Part shown: positions 23,894-32,614 of the stretch, piece by piece
How the letters are laid out: each line of letters starts with the position of its first letter
Position numbering within the stretch: position 1 is the stretch's first letter
Notes under the pieces: generated by a model
Told to the model about the DNA's origin: nothing
Database searches by the model: none
What the model saw: the letters and a program-made list of their open reading frames with translations, nothing else
NCBI RefSeq assembly: GCF_007741535.1
Contig: NZ_CP036525.1
Span: 1,364,001-1,428,000, forward strand
Source: Rubripirellula lacrimiformis
Lineage (GTDB): Bacteria; Planctomycetota; Planctomycetia; Pirellulales; Pirellulaceae
DNA: 64,000 nt
Direction of reading: 5' to 3'
Translations under genes and position numbers: made by a program

Positions 23894-24957
23894 TTACCCT
23901 GGCCGGTGGCCTAGCAAGTTACGTATTTGTTCAGCGGCCGGCAGGTGCGTTGATAGTGGCAGCACTGGGACACGCAGCGATTGGAAGATCGTTTTCCAGT
24001 GGTCCAAGCGGCGTTGAAATGTGTCTTCGAAGTGTTGGGGGAATCCGCCCGATTCCGGGATGTGCCACGTTCGCCCACGGTCGCTGGCAACCATGCCAGG
24101 GGAACCCGACAGTGAGTATCCCAGTGGATCGTAGACCGCGATGATCAGGACGTCGTTGTGAGCGGACAGGTTGGTTGCCAATTTTTGAGTCTGCGAATCC
24201 GCACCATCCAGGTCGCTGATCACGACGACCAAGTGGTCGTGTTTGGCAATCCGGACGACGTGTTCCAGGACGTCGTTGAGCCCCACTTTGGTCGGCGGTT
24301 GATCGGTGTCTGGTGACGGGGCTGTGTTCGATGTCCGGGCTGTGTCGGGTGACGGCAGGACGGCGGATGCTTGGCTGGTGCGGGAACGTTGGTTGGCGCC
24401 GGCGGTTGGAACACGGGTGATTGGAACACGGGTGATTGGAACACGGGTGATTGGAACATCGGCGAGTTGATGATTCAGTTGAACGGTCTGGTGCAACAAT
24501 CTCAGTACACCGCTTCGTCCGCGTTGGGGGCGGACCTCGGTGATACCGGATTCGTTGAACACCAATCCGCCGACGCGGTCGCCGCCGTCTTGGGCACGCC
24601 ACGCGCTGAGGGCGGCAACCTCTGCGGCGGCTACTGACTTCATCACACGCTGGCTGCCGAAGAACATCGGCGTTCTTTGATCGACAACCATCAGCACCGG
24701 TCGTTCGCGTTCCCCGCTGTAGACACGAACGTGTGGCTTGCGCAGTCGGGCGGTCGCTTTCCAGTCCATCGTGCGGATGTCGTCACCCGGATGGTATTGC
24801 CGCAGTTCCTCGAACGCCAAGCCGCGGCCGCGCAGCCGGGACGTATGACGCCCAGCCAATAGCGAATGGACCGGTTGCCGTGGCAGAAACGAAAACCCGC
24901 GCGCATCGCCTTTAGAAGCAGCAGTTCGTCAAAGCTAATCGTGACACGCGCTTTCAT
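23894..24957 (-). CDS. DUF58 domain protein, apparently frameshifted near the start
   Basis: The frame at 23894-24859 encodes the DUF58 body: AGRHTSRLRGRGLAFEELRQ, PGDDIRTMDWKATARLRKPH and a MIDAS-like region. The natural start, ATG at 24957 nine bases after moxR, begins MKARVTISFDELLLLKAM in another frame. Continuing in the body frame upstream of 24859 reads GFSFLPRQPVHSLLAGRH, which is what DUF58 proteins have between these parts. So a -1 shift occurs near 24905-24915. The protein also has a VPITR triplet from a 15-bp repeat. The gene is either broken, expressed from an internal start, or a sequencing error. Confidence 0.8.
24404..24463. repeat. 15-bp tandem repeat inside the DUF58 gene
   Basis: The unit GATTGGAACACGGGT occurs four times (24404, 24419, 24434, 24449; the first and last are imperfect). 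In the coding frame it gives VPITR repeats in a loop. Confidence 0.92.
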
Positions 24958-24966
24958 CGGGCACCT

Positions 24967-25926
24967 TTAAACGGGAACCACGTTCTGCAGCAGTTCGTCG
25001 ATCACGTCGGACCGCGTCACGCCTGCGGCTTCCGCTTCGTAGGTGAGGTGCACCCGGTGCGCCAAGCAGGCGGGGGCGACGGCGCGGATGTTGTCAGGCG
25101 AAACAAAGTCCTGGCCAGCCAACCAAGCGTGGGCACGCGCGGCGGCATCCAGTGCCAATGTGCCGCGTGGGCTGGATCCCAGTCGAATCCACTTGGGCAA
25201 ATTGCCTTCGTACTGCTGGGGATTTCGAGTGGCCAGCACCAGGTCGACCATGTACCGTTCGGCCGCCTCGGCGACATGGATCGCATGGACTTCTTGGCGA
25301 GCTTGGAAAATCACTTCCTGAGACGTTTGCGCGACCGCGTCGGAATGCTGTCCTGATTTTTCGCCACGGACAAGTCGCAGAATCGCAGCCTCGTGATCGG
25401 CCGCCGGATAGTCGACGCGAACATACAGCAGGAATCGGTCCATCTGGGCTTCGGGAAGCGGGTACGTTCCCTCTTGCTCGATGGGGTTCTGTGTGGCCAA
25501 CACCAAGAACAATTCGGGCAACTTGTGAGTCTGTGACGCGACGGTCACCTGACGTTCCTCCATCGCCTCTAGCAGAGCCGCCTGGACCTTCGCCGGCGCC
25601 CGGTTGATTTCATCGGCCAAAATCAAGTTGCCGAAGATCGGGCCCTGCTGAAATTCGAAGGTGCCGTTTTGCTCGCGATAGATCTCGGACCCCGTCACGT
25701 CCGATGGCAACAGGTCGGGCGTGAATTGGATCCGGCCGAAGTCGCTTTCGACCAAATTCGACAACGTCTTCACGCTGCGAGTTTTCGCCGTTCCGGGAAG
25801 CCCTTCCATCAACACGTGACCATCGGCCAACAATGCAATCAGAATCCGCTCGACGACGTCTTGCTGGCCAATGACGGCGGCATTCATCGCATCGGAAATT
25901 TTGCGTATCGATTCACGCAAGTCCAT
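24967..25926 (-). CDS. moxR: MoxR family AAA+ ATPase
   Basis: This 319-residue ATPase has Walker A at about residue 38 (EGLPGTAKTRSVKTL), Walker B (LILADEINRAPAKVQAALLEAMEER), sensor 1 (FLVLATQNPIEQEGTYPLPEAQMDRF) and the C-terminal lid. It is the first gene of the operon. MoxR ATPases act with vWA and DUF58 proteins as chaperone-like complexes that activate other proteins or insert cofactors. The promoter should lie in the 217-base gap upstream, where nothing more can be read. Confidence 0.96.
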   Translation of the reverse strand: MDLRESIRKISDAMNAAVIGQQDVVERILIALLADGHVLMEGLPGTAKTRSVKTLSNLVESDFGRIQFTPDLLPSDVTGSEIYREQNGTFEFQQGPIFGNLILADEINRAPAKVQAALLEAMEERQVTVASQTHKLPELFLVLATQNPIEQEGTYPLPEAQMDRFLLYVRVDYPAADHEAAILRLVRGEKSGQHSDAVAQTSQEVIFQARQEVHAIHVAEAAERYMVDLVLATRNPQQYEGNLPKWIRLGSSPRGTLALDAAARAHAWLAGQDFVSPDNIRAVAPACLAHRVHLTYEAEAAGVTRSDVIDELLQNVVPV

Positions 25927-26143
25927 GGAAACCTCTTGTGGCTGCGCCGATGGGTGACGTCAAAAATGCAGATGGATCGCCCCCAATGCCGCGCCGTCTT
26001 TCGAAAGCTGATCTTGGCTGGAACCATTTCGTATCATTTGGCCGCACCATCTTGGCCGATCACGATGTCTTTGCACAGACGTATGCACGCGAAGTTTAAA
26101 CCTGCATTTGTGGGTGGAAACGCTCAGTCCTAAGCACCGCCCG

Positions 26144-27064
26144 TTAGCGGATCGATGACGTGGGCGTTGGTTCGCTGGCCATCCGCTGTTGAACGTCTTG
26201 CAGTTGATCGAGCTGTTGGATCTGTTCCAACGACGACGTTCCCAGTCGGTTGGCGGCAGCCAGTGATCGGCGGGCCAGTTCTGCGTCGCCACTTTCGATC
26301 GCCAACGACGCGATCTCTAGGTGAGGTGCGGCGTCGTCGGGGTTTTTTTGGATCGCGCGGACAAAGCAGCGGCGGGCTTCGTCTGTGCGGCCAAGTTTTC
26401 GCATCGCGATCCCCTGCAACATATCGACCTGTGCTGGGGCGCCGTCGATCCCTACCCCGTCCTGCAATCGGTCCAGCGTTGCCAACAGCCGATCGTAGCG
26501 TCGTTGGCCCAAGTAGATCTCGGCCGCGTGCAGTTGGACCTCGGGATAGTCGGGCTGCAGAGCCAGAGCGCGATGATAGGCGGCAAGCGCCTCTTCGTCC
26601 TTTCCGCCGGCGCGAAGGCAGTCGCCGCGAAGGCACCATGCTTCCGGCGAATCTCGCTTGGATTGTAACGCCAACACACTGTGGGCGTCCGCGTCGGCGT
26701 CACGCCCAACGTCAAGGTACATGCGTCCCAGTCGTTCGACGAACTTGGGATCACGAGCGGAGAGGCGGACGGCTTGTTCCATCTGTTGGACGGCCAATTC
26801 GCGTTCGCCACGATTCCAATAGGCTTCGGCCAACCCCCAGTGGGCCCGGTCATCCGCTTTGGAAACCTGCAGCGCGTCGATGAACAGTGACTCGGCGATG
26901 TCCCAGCGACCTTGGTGGATGGCTTGGAACCCCTGACCGGATAGTCGGCGAGCGGCGATCGATTGCCGACTCTCGCCAAATCTTGCGATCGCGCGGCATC
27001 CGGGAAGGCAAAATACCCCCGCCACGACAATCGCCAAGCAGATTCGAAGAGGCAGCGGTTTCAT
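26144..27064 (-). CDS. TPR-repeat lipoprotein
   Basis: This 306-residue protein starts at the ATG at 27064, giving a lipoprotein signal with lipobox LPGC (Cys23). The rest is TPR-like helical pairs: GRWDIAESLFIDALQVS, DRAHWGLAEAYWNRGERELAV and DEEALAAYHRALALQPDYPEV, with a final unit near residue 250. A frame extending to 27394 is unlikely to be coding before 27064. TPR lipoproteins often serve in outer-membrane complexes. It is 217 bases upstream of moxR, on the same strand, with its own likely promoter. Confidence 0.82.
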   Translation of the reverse strand: MKPLPLRICLAIVVAGVFCLPGCRAIARFGESRQSIAARRLSGQGFQAIHQGRWDIAESLFIDALQVSKADDRAHWGLAEAYWNRGERELAVQQMEQAVRLSARDPKFVERLGRMYLDVGRDADADAHSVLALQSKRDSPEAWCLRGDCLRAGGKDEEALAAYHRALALQPDYPEVQLHAAEIYLGQRRYDRLLATLDRLQDGVGIDGAPAQVDMLQGIAMRKLGRTDEARRCFVRAIQKNPDDAAPHLEIASLAIESGDAELARRSLAAANRLGTSSLEQIQQLDQLQDVQQRMASEPTPTSSIR

Positions 27065-27197
27065 CGGGCAGCCGAAAAGAGGAACAGATACAAGGTCGGT
27101 ACCAAAATTCAGCGCCAGACGGCAAGATGGGTGGATCGACGCCGGTGTTTGCTCACCGGCGATTCCCGTGCCCCGAAACCCGGTTTGATGTTCACCC

Positions 27198-27620
27198 ATG
27201 CCCGCGACGTTTGAAGCTTTGGGATTGAAGTTCTTGTATCCCGACAACTGGAAGATCGCCGAACGTGCATCCGACGAAGGCATTGAAGGGACGACCTTTG
27301 ACCTGCCGACCGGCGGTTTCTTTAGCATCGAACGGGCGCGAGGATTGGCGTCCAACGACGAACTGATCGAAAACATCCAAGCGGCGATCGCCAAAGAATA
27401 CGGCGAGGTGGAAGTAGACCCCGTCGAAATGGACGACGCCCTTCCCGGGGAACAGACGGTCGATTTCAGGTTCTATTACCTGGACCTTGTCATCGTTTCG
27501 CGGCTGATGATCGCGCGCATCGACGACTGGAAATTCGTCATCCAGATGCAGGCCGAAAGCCGTGATTTCGAGGCCAACGAATTGGTGATGGCCGCGATCC
27601 TGAAACAAATCCGCGGCTAG
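27198..27620 (+). CDS. Conserved hypothetical protein (PsbP/DcrB-like fold suspected)
   Basis: This 140-residue protein begins with MPATFEALGLKFLYPDNWKI. Segments such as FLYPDNWKI, FDLPTGGFFSIERA and DWKFVIQMQAESRDF resemble the Mog1/PsbP/DcrB-type domain that follows the pattern F.YP..W. No signal peptide is visible, so it is probably cytoplasmic. It is divergent from the TPR lipoprotein gene and its 3' end faces the Fur-family gene. Function unknown. Confidence 0.65.
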   Translation: MPATFEALGLKFLYPDNWKIAERASDEGIEGTTFDLPTGGFFSIERARGLASNDELIENIQAAIAKEYGEVEVDPVEMDDALPGEQTVDFRFYYLDLVIVSRLMIARIDDWKFVIQMQAESRDFEANELVMAAILKQIRG

Positions 27621-27655
27621 CTGCCTATGGGTAGGCTGAGAAAACGGCGGGCCGG

Positions 27656-28159
27656 TTAGACCAGGTCGTGTTTGCGTTTTTTGCGGCGGTTCTTGCTGCA
27701 TTCGCGACAGACGCCTTGAATGATCATCCGGTGGCTGGCGACGCGGAAACCCAGGTCGGCTGCCACATCGTCGCGGATCTGCATCAGCGTTTCGCTCTGG
27801 AATTCCAGCAGCTTGCGACAACGGGTGCAATAAAGATGGTCATGCTGGGGATAGCCATAATCCAGTTCAAAGACCGTTCGGCCGTCCAACTGGAAACTGT
27901 TCAGCAGCCCCGCATCGACAAATTCACGTAGCGTTCGATACACGGTCGCAGGGCTGACATAGTTGTCTTCCCCACGACGCGGCAGCCGGTCGATCAATTC
28001 GTCGGCGTCGAAATGGTCGTGTTCGCTAAAAACGCGGTCGATCAAAAATTTCCGCTGGCTTGTCTGCCGGAGCCCACGCGTCTGCAGGTATTCTTCGAAT
28101 CGCTCTTGAGGTGAGAGCGAGACGTCTAGTGGTTGCAGGGATTCGGGCGAAGCAGACAC
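27656..28159 (-). CDS. Fur family metal-responsive transcriptional regulator
   Basis: This 167-residue regulator starts at a GTG and has an N-terminal winged-helix domain (SPATVYRTLREFVDAGLL recognition helix). The metal/dimer domain contains YPQHDHLYCTRC and CRECSKNRRKKRKH, giving two CxxC pairs for structural zinc. The C-terminus is basic. The family includes Fur, Zur, PerR and Mur; the sensed metal cannot be read here. Targets probably include metal uptake genes, but no Fur box was identified. Confidence 0.92.
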   Translation of the reverse strand: MSASPESLQPLDVSLSPQERFEEYLQTRGLRQTSQRKFLIDRVFSEHDHFDADELIDRLPRRGEDNYVSPATVYRTLREFVDAGLLNSFQLDGRTVFELDYGYPQHDHLYCTRCRKLLEFQSETLMQIRDDVAADLGFRVASHRMIIQGVCRECSKNRRKKRKHDLV

Positions 28160-28307
28160 AGCGGATTCATCAGTTCTCGAGACGCGGATGGAACGGCAAC
28201 GTTACCAGCATACAGGACTGGAGCCAAAATCGGCGTGCTTTTCACGAAAAGCACGTTTCCAGGGCAATGTGGTTCTTGTCGGCCGTCCCGCTAGGCAGGC
28301 CGCCGGA

Positions 28308-28622
28308 TCAGGCGAACTGGTCCAACATTCGGTCGAGGGCGGCATCCATCTTTTCGGGGGTCTCGTAGCTGCCGTCGGCGATCTGTCGCCTCAGTTCAGC
28401 CACTCGATCGATCCGAATTTCGCCGCCACCGGCCACTTGGCTGGTGCCGTCCAGGCGATTGATGCCTGTCGATGCGGCCGCGCTGGTGCTGGAAATGTCC
28501 AACTGATCCACCGGGGTGGCCGTTGGCTTACCCGTCGGTGCGGGCGGAGCCTGAGCCGGAGTGCGTTGGGCGCCGGAGGTCTGTTGGGTCGTAGAAACCC
28601 GAAAAGGGCCGTAAATCTGCAT
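28308..28622 (-). CDS. flgM: FlgM-type anti-sigma-28 factor
   Basis: This 104-residue protein starts at the ATG at 28622 with GGGAG 10 bases upstream. The first 60 residues are low-complexity Thr/Pro/Ala. The C-terminus (VDQLDISSTSAAA then VAELRRQIADGSYETPEKMD) matches FlgM, which holds the flagellar sigma factor FliA inactive until the hook is complete. Swarmer cells of Pirellulaceae are flagellated, which fits. The gene is far from the flagellar operon at 49.5-53.3 kb, and no fliA is in the window. Confidence 0.8.
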   Translation of the reverse strand: MQIYGPFRVSTTQQTSGAQRTPAQAPPAPTGKPTATPVDQLDISSTSAAASTGINRLDGTSQVAGGGEIRIDRVAELRRQIADGSYETPEKMDAALDRMLDQFA

Positions 28623-29183
28623 CGTGGAATTGCTCCCATCTGGGACTGGAACCTCCACCCACACGTTTCTTCCGCCCACCACAGGGGTGGACGTGTTTCC
28701 TTAACGTGCAAGATGGATGCGAAAGCGCAAGGGGCGACCGGGTCAGCACCAATCAAACCATCCTGGCTTGATTGCCGTCTAGACCGTTTCCGCATCGGTC
28801 ACAAGCGCCGCTATCCTTGTCCCAGGATGCAATCCGTCAGCGAAAAGAGACTTTTCAGCGCGAAGCGGGCGGAAACAATGATCTCATCGTCGCCGTCACC
28901 ACCACGCCTCCAGCTCTTTTTCTAAAAAGCATCACTCCCTGGGACACCGCAGAGAGTATCAGAGCCGTGAAACAGCAAGCAAGGTCAATAAATGACGCTG
29001 CAGAACGGACTTTGACGTGTTTTTGCCTTGCTAGCAAAATAAATGCCGTTGCTCCAAAGTTTTTTTTGGAAACGACCTGGCGGCCAAATGCTAGCGGATC
29101 GGCCCCGCCTCGGCCCAGTCCCGGCGATCTCACGGCCGAACGGTTGGTTTCGTCCGCCGCCGCGGCCCGGGTCTACCGGCCGG
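28623..29183. other. Intergenic region
   Basis: About 560 bases separate flgM from the end of the spermidine-synthase-like gene; both genes are on the minus strand. The flgM promoter should be here. A 144-codon plus-strand frame (28772-29206) has no coding character and overlaps the neighbouring gene. A poly-T run near 29062 is notable but has no clear stem. Confidence 0.5.
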
Positions 29184-31355
29184 TTACCAAAGCCGTAGGA
29201 CGCTGACCAAGTTGTGTCGTTGGTCGGTCCACAGGGGAGCATCGGCCAATGCGGAGACGTCGGCTGGCTGCCCCGTTTCTAGTTCGGGGGCACCCCAGAT
29301 CGGGTCGTCTCGATCGCCCAGCAGCATCCAGGTGGCGTGCTGAGTGGACAGACGGGCGTCGCCCTCGCTGATGACGGCGCGGCTTTCGAGCCCCGCGTCG
29401 TGTGCCAGATGGTGGACCAGCGGTACCAGATCTAGGTGGTTGTTGGATACGTGGATGGCCAACACGCCGTTGGGGGCAAGCCGGTCGCGGTACAGTGCGA
29501 TCGCTTCGCGAGTCAGCAGGTGGGCGGGGATCGCATCGCTGCTGAACGCGTCTAGCACCAACAGGTCGAATCGCTGGTCAGTCATTCGTTCCAACACCAG
29601 CCGGCCGTCCCCCAGATGAATCCGGCTGATGGCAGGGCTATGCGATAGAAACGAAAAGTGTTGGTTTGCGATCTCGACGACGTCGGGGTTGATTTCGATC
29701 ATGTCGAATTGATCGGTTTCCCGACCGTACGATGCCAGCACGCCACATCCCAGGCCCACGACTCCCATGTGCATCGATGGTTGGGATTGCTGCATCGCCG
29801 CGATCAAACGTCCAATTCCGCTTTGACGTCCGTAGTAGGTGGTCGGTTCGTGGGCGCCTTCGCCGCTCCGCTGCATTCCGTGGATCGTGCTGCCGTGAAC
29901 CAGCCGAATGCCAACATCGTCTCGAAGGACTTCCAAGGTGCCAAAGAAGTTGCGTTTGGACGTGATGGTTTCATCGCCGGGGGCCATTGCCATGCTGATC
30001 ATCGGCAATGCCATCAACGCGACCGCACCAAAACGCAATCGATAGGCAACGGACCAGTCATAGTCGGTCCGCGACCAACCACGACAGGCGAAGAACAGCA
30101 GGAACGACAACGACGTGACCAGCGACAACATGAACGGCAATTCGATCGCGGTATTCAGCAGCATCGGGCAGGCTACCGCAACGATCAGCCCGCCGACGGC
30201 GCCGCCGGCCGATAGCAACGCGTAGTATTGGGTTAGGTCCGATGCGCTGGGTTTGGATCCGGCAACCTCGCCATGGCACAGCAGGCATACGCCAAGCAGC
30301 ATCGTCATGTACATCGTGACTTCGACGACCAATTGCAAAGATCCCGGCAACATCGTTTTCGCCTGGATGCCCAAAATGGCAATCAAAGTCATCGCGGCGA
30401 TCCACTTGGGTTTGTACCACTGTGGCGAATCGAAACAGATGATGAAACTGACCAGGTACAGACTTAGCGGCAGCACCCACAGGAATGGAATCACGGCCAC
30501 GTCCTGGCAAACGTGATTGGTGACCACCAATAGCATCGTTGATGCCAACGCGGGCAGCGCGATCCAGATCAATCGCCGTTGCCAGCCGATGGCGGGGGAT
30601 CGCTCGCCGCCGGTGTCTGATTGTGAACCGTTTTGCGTGTCGGTAACGGATTTTTGTTGTGCCGTGGAAACTCGAAACAATCCGATCGCGACGACGCCTT
30701 GCACCAGCACAAATCCACAGAACATCAGCGACCAAACCATCGATTGATTGGAAACCGACAAGACGGGTTCGACCAAGAATGGATAGCTAAGCAGCGCGAC
30801 CAACGATCCGGCATTGGACAGTGCATACAAGCGATACACGCGGTCCGAATTGTCTTGATAGCTGAGCCACGCTTGGATCAGCGGGCCGGTGCTGGAAAGG
30901 ACAAAGTACGGCAGTCCGACTTGCACCGTTAGCATCCACAGCAGATGCAGGATGGGAGATTCGTTGCCCATCGGTTTCCAGGCATCGGAGGGTTCGATCG
31001 GCAGAGTGAATGCGGCTGCGCACAACAACGACAGGTGAATGCAACCTTGCAGCCACGGTCGAAAGCAACTGCGCAGCACGTGCGCGTACAGGTAACCGCC
31101 GAACAGCAGAATCTGAAAAAACAGCATGCAGGTCGTCCACACCGCCGGGGTTCCACCGAACCAGGGCAGCACACACTTGCTGATCACCGGTTGGACTTGA
31201 AAAACCAGAAAGGCGCCCAGTAGCGTTGTGATCGCGAACCAGACGATCGAGATCGGTTGGCGTGTGATCGGTTGTGACGATAGCGAATGCCCGCAAACTG
31301 GTTGCCCGAATTCCGGTTTGGGGGGTGATGCTGGAAGTGACGATTCGGAGGTCAT
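29184..31355 (-). CDS. Membrane protein fused to a spermidine-synthase-like domain
   Basis: This 723-residue protein has roughly 12 hydrophobic helices in residues 30-460, starting VWFAITTLLGAFLVFQVQPV. A methyltransferase-fold domain similar to spermidine synthase follows at residues 480-710 (MGVVGLGCGVLAS, FDMIEINPDVVEIA, FDLLVLDAFSSDAIP). The last segment carries the D/E residues used by spermidine synthases, but the active-site details differ. Such fused proteins are common in planctomycetes; their function is unproven. Confidence 0.87.
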   Translation of the reverse strand: MTSESSLPASPPKPEFGQPVCGHSLSSQPITRQPISIVWFAITTLLGAFLVFQVQPVISKCVLPWFGGTPAVWTTCMLFFQILLFGGYLYAHVLRSCFRPWLQGCIHLSLLCAAAFTLPIEPSDAWKPMGNESPILHLLWMLTVQVGLPYFVLSSTGPLIQAWLSYQDNSDRVYRLYALSNAGSLVALLSYPFLVEPVLSVSNQSMVWSLMFCGFVLVQGVVAIGLFRVSTAQQKSVTDTQNGSQSDTGGERSPAIGWQRRLIWIALPALASTMLLVVTNHVCQDVAVIPFLWVLPLSLYLVSFIICFDSPQWYKPKWIAAMTLIAILGIQAKTMLPGSLQLVVEVTMYMTMLLGVCLLCHGEVAGSKPSASDLTQYYALLSAGGAVGGLIVAVACPMLLNTAIELPFMLSLVTSLSFLLFFACRGWSRTDYDWSVAYRLRFGAVALMALPMISMAMAPGDETITSKRNFFGTLEVLRDDVGIRLVHGSTIHGMQRSGEGAHEPTTYYGRQSGIGRLIAAMQQSQPSMHMGVVGLGCGVLASYGRETDQFDMIEINPDVVEIANQHFSFLSHSPAISRIHLGDGRLVLERMTDQRFDLLVLDAFSSDAIPAHLLTREAIALYRDRLAPNGVLAIHVSNNHLDLVPLVHHLAHDAGLESRAVISEGDARLSTQHATWMLLGDRDDPIWGAPELETGQPADVSALADAPLWTDQRHNLVSVLRLW

Positions 31356-31530
31356 GAATAATCCCGTGCAAAGGTTGGACAGCGGTAAAATCTAGGTTAC
31401 GAAGTGGGCTTGGGAACGTCGTCGCCACAATTCGGTCCGCCGGATGACCGATCGTGGGGCAGCCTGCTAGACTCTCTGCCCCCACCGCCTTCCCCTCGGC
31501 ATCACCGCCTTCCGATCACGAGTATCTGAT

Positions 31531-32457
31531 TTGTCGATTCAGTCCCCCCGCGACGAAGCCTCGATCAGGGTCCGGCAACGGGTCTACGTGGATGCCGGTC
31601 GGGCGGCCGTTTGGGGGTTGGGCGTCAACATGGTGCTGGTGGTTTTGAAGCTAGCCGGCGGAATTGTTTTGGGGTCCGCTGCGTTGATCGCGGATTCCGT
31701 CAACTCGATCGGCGATGTGGCCAGTGCGATTGCGGTGCGCGGTGCCCTTAGCGTTGCCCAGCGGGAAGAAGACGACGACCATCCCTATGGCCATACCAAA
31801 GCCGAATCGATCGCGGGGCTGTGCGTCGCGTTGTTGGTGACCTTTAGCGCGGGGCTGCTGGGGCTGGAAACGTTGAAGCGTTTCGGCGGCGAACTGCGAG
31901 TTCCCTCGGCCGCGGCCGGCGTGATCGCTGCGATCTGTGCGTTGGTCAAAGAGGTCATTTATCGGTACACGCAGCGTGTGGCCAAGCGATTGGATTCGTC
32001 GGCGTTGCGGGCAGCCGCCTGGGACCATCGCAGCGATGCCTGGGCATCTGCCGCCGTCGCGGTGTCGCTATTTTCGGCACCCTACGTCGGTACCGCGGCG
32101 CCGTATGTCGACCCGATCGCGGCGGTGTGCGTCTGCGTTCTTTTGGTCGTGACCGGAATCCGGATCTTTTCGTCGACGGCCCGCGAATTGATGGACCAGC
32201 AAGCCGGGGACGAGATTGTCGATCGGGTGCGTGAGATCGGCGGGCGAGTCGACGGTGTCCAAGACGTCGAAAAGCTAAGAGTTCGCAAAAGTGGTCTCGA
32301 GTATTTCATCGAGATCCACGTGCAGGTCGAAGGGCACATCACGGTTGCCGAAGGCCATCGGATCGGACACGATGTGAAAGATCATCTGTTGATCGAAATG
32401 CCACGGGTGCGAGACGTCCACGTCCACATCGAACCCTACGATCCCCGCCGGGGCTGA
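31531..32457 (+). CDS. Cation diffusion facilitator transporter
   Basis: This 308-residue protein starts at a TTG (31531). Six membrane helices are predicted to residue 205, followed by a cytoplasmic domain. Residues of the metal site are visible: N-x3-D in helix 2 (ADSVNSIGDVAS) and D-x3-D in helix 5 (WDHRSDAW). The HPYGHTKAES motif confirms the CDF family. An N/D/D/D site has been linked to manganese transport in studied CDFs, so Mn2+ or a related metal is a reasonable inference. It probably exports metal from the cytoplasm. Confidence 0.9.
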   Translation: MSIQSPRDEASIRVRQRVYVDAGRAAVWGLGVNMVLVVLKLAGGIVLGSAALIADSVNSIGDVASAIAVRGALSVAQREEDDDHPYGHTKAESIAGLCVALLVTFSAGLLGLETLKRFGGELRVPSAAAGVIAAICALVKEVIYRYTQRVAKRLDSSALRAAAWDHRSDAWASAAVAVSLFSAPYVGTAAPYVDPIAAVCVCVLLVVTGIRIFSSTARELMDQQAGDEIVDRVREIGGRVDGVQDVEKLRVRKSGLEYFIEIHVQVEGHITVAEGHRIGHDVKDHLLIEMPRVRDVHVHIEPYDPRRG

Positions 32458-32614
32458 CCCGGTGCCGCCTGCTTTGTAGCCATGGTCGATGGGGGATGGC
32501 GGACCGGGGAATCGAATCTCGGCCGCTTGTGATGCGGCCCGGTCGATCGTCGGCTGCATCGTGCAGTCTGTCTGTGCAGGCGAACTGTCTGTGCAGGCGA
32601 ACTGTGGGGGGCGG

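Noticed and set aside
28772-29206. 144-codon plus-strand frame
   Set aside because: No domain, no ribosome-binding site and overlap with the spermidine-synthase-like gene.
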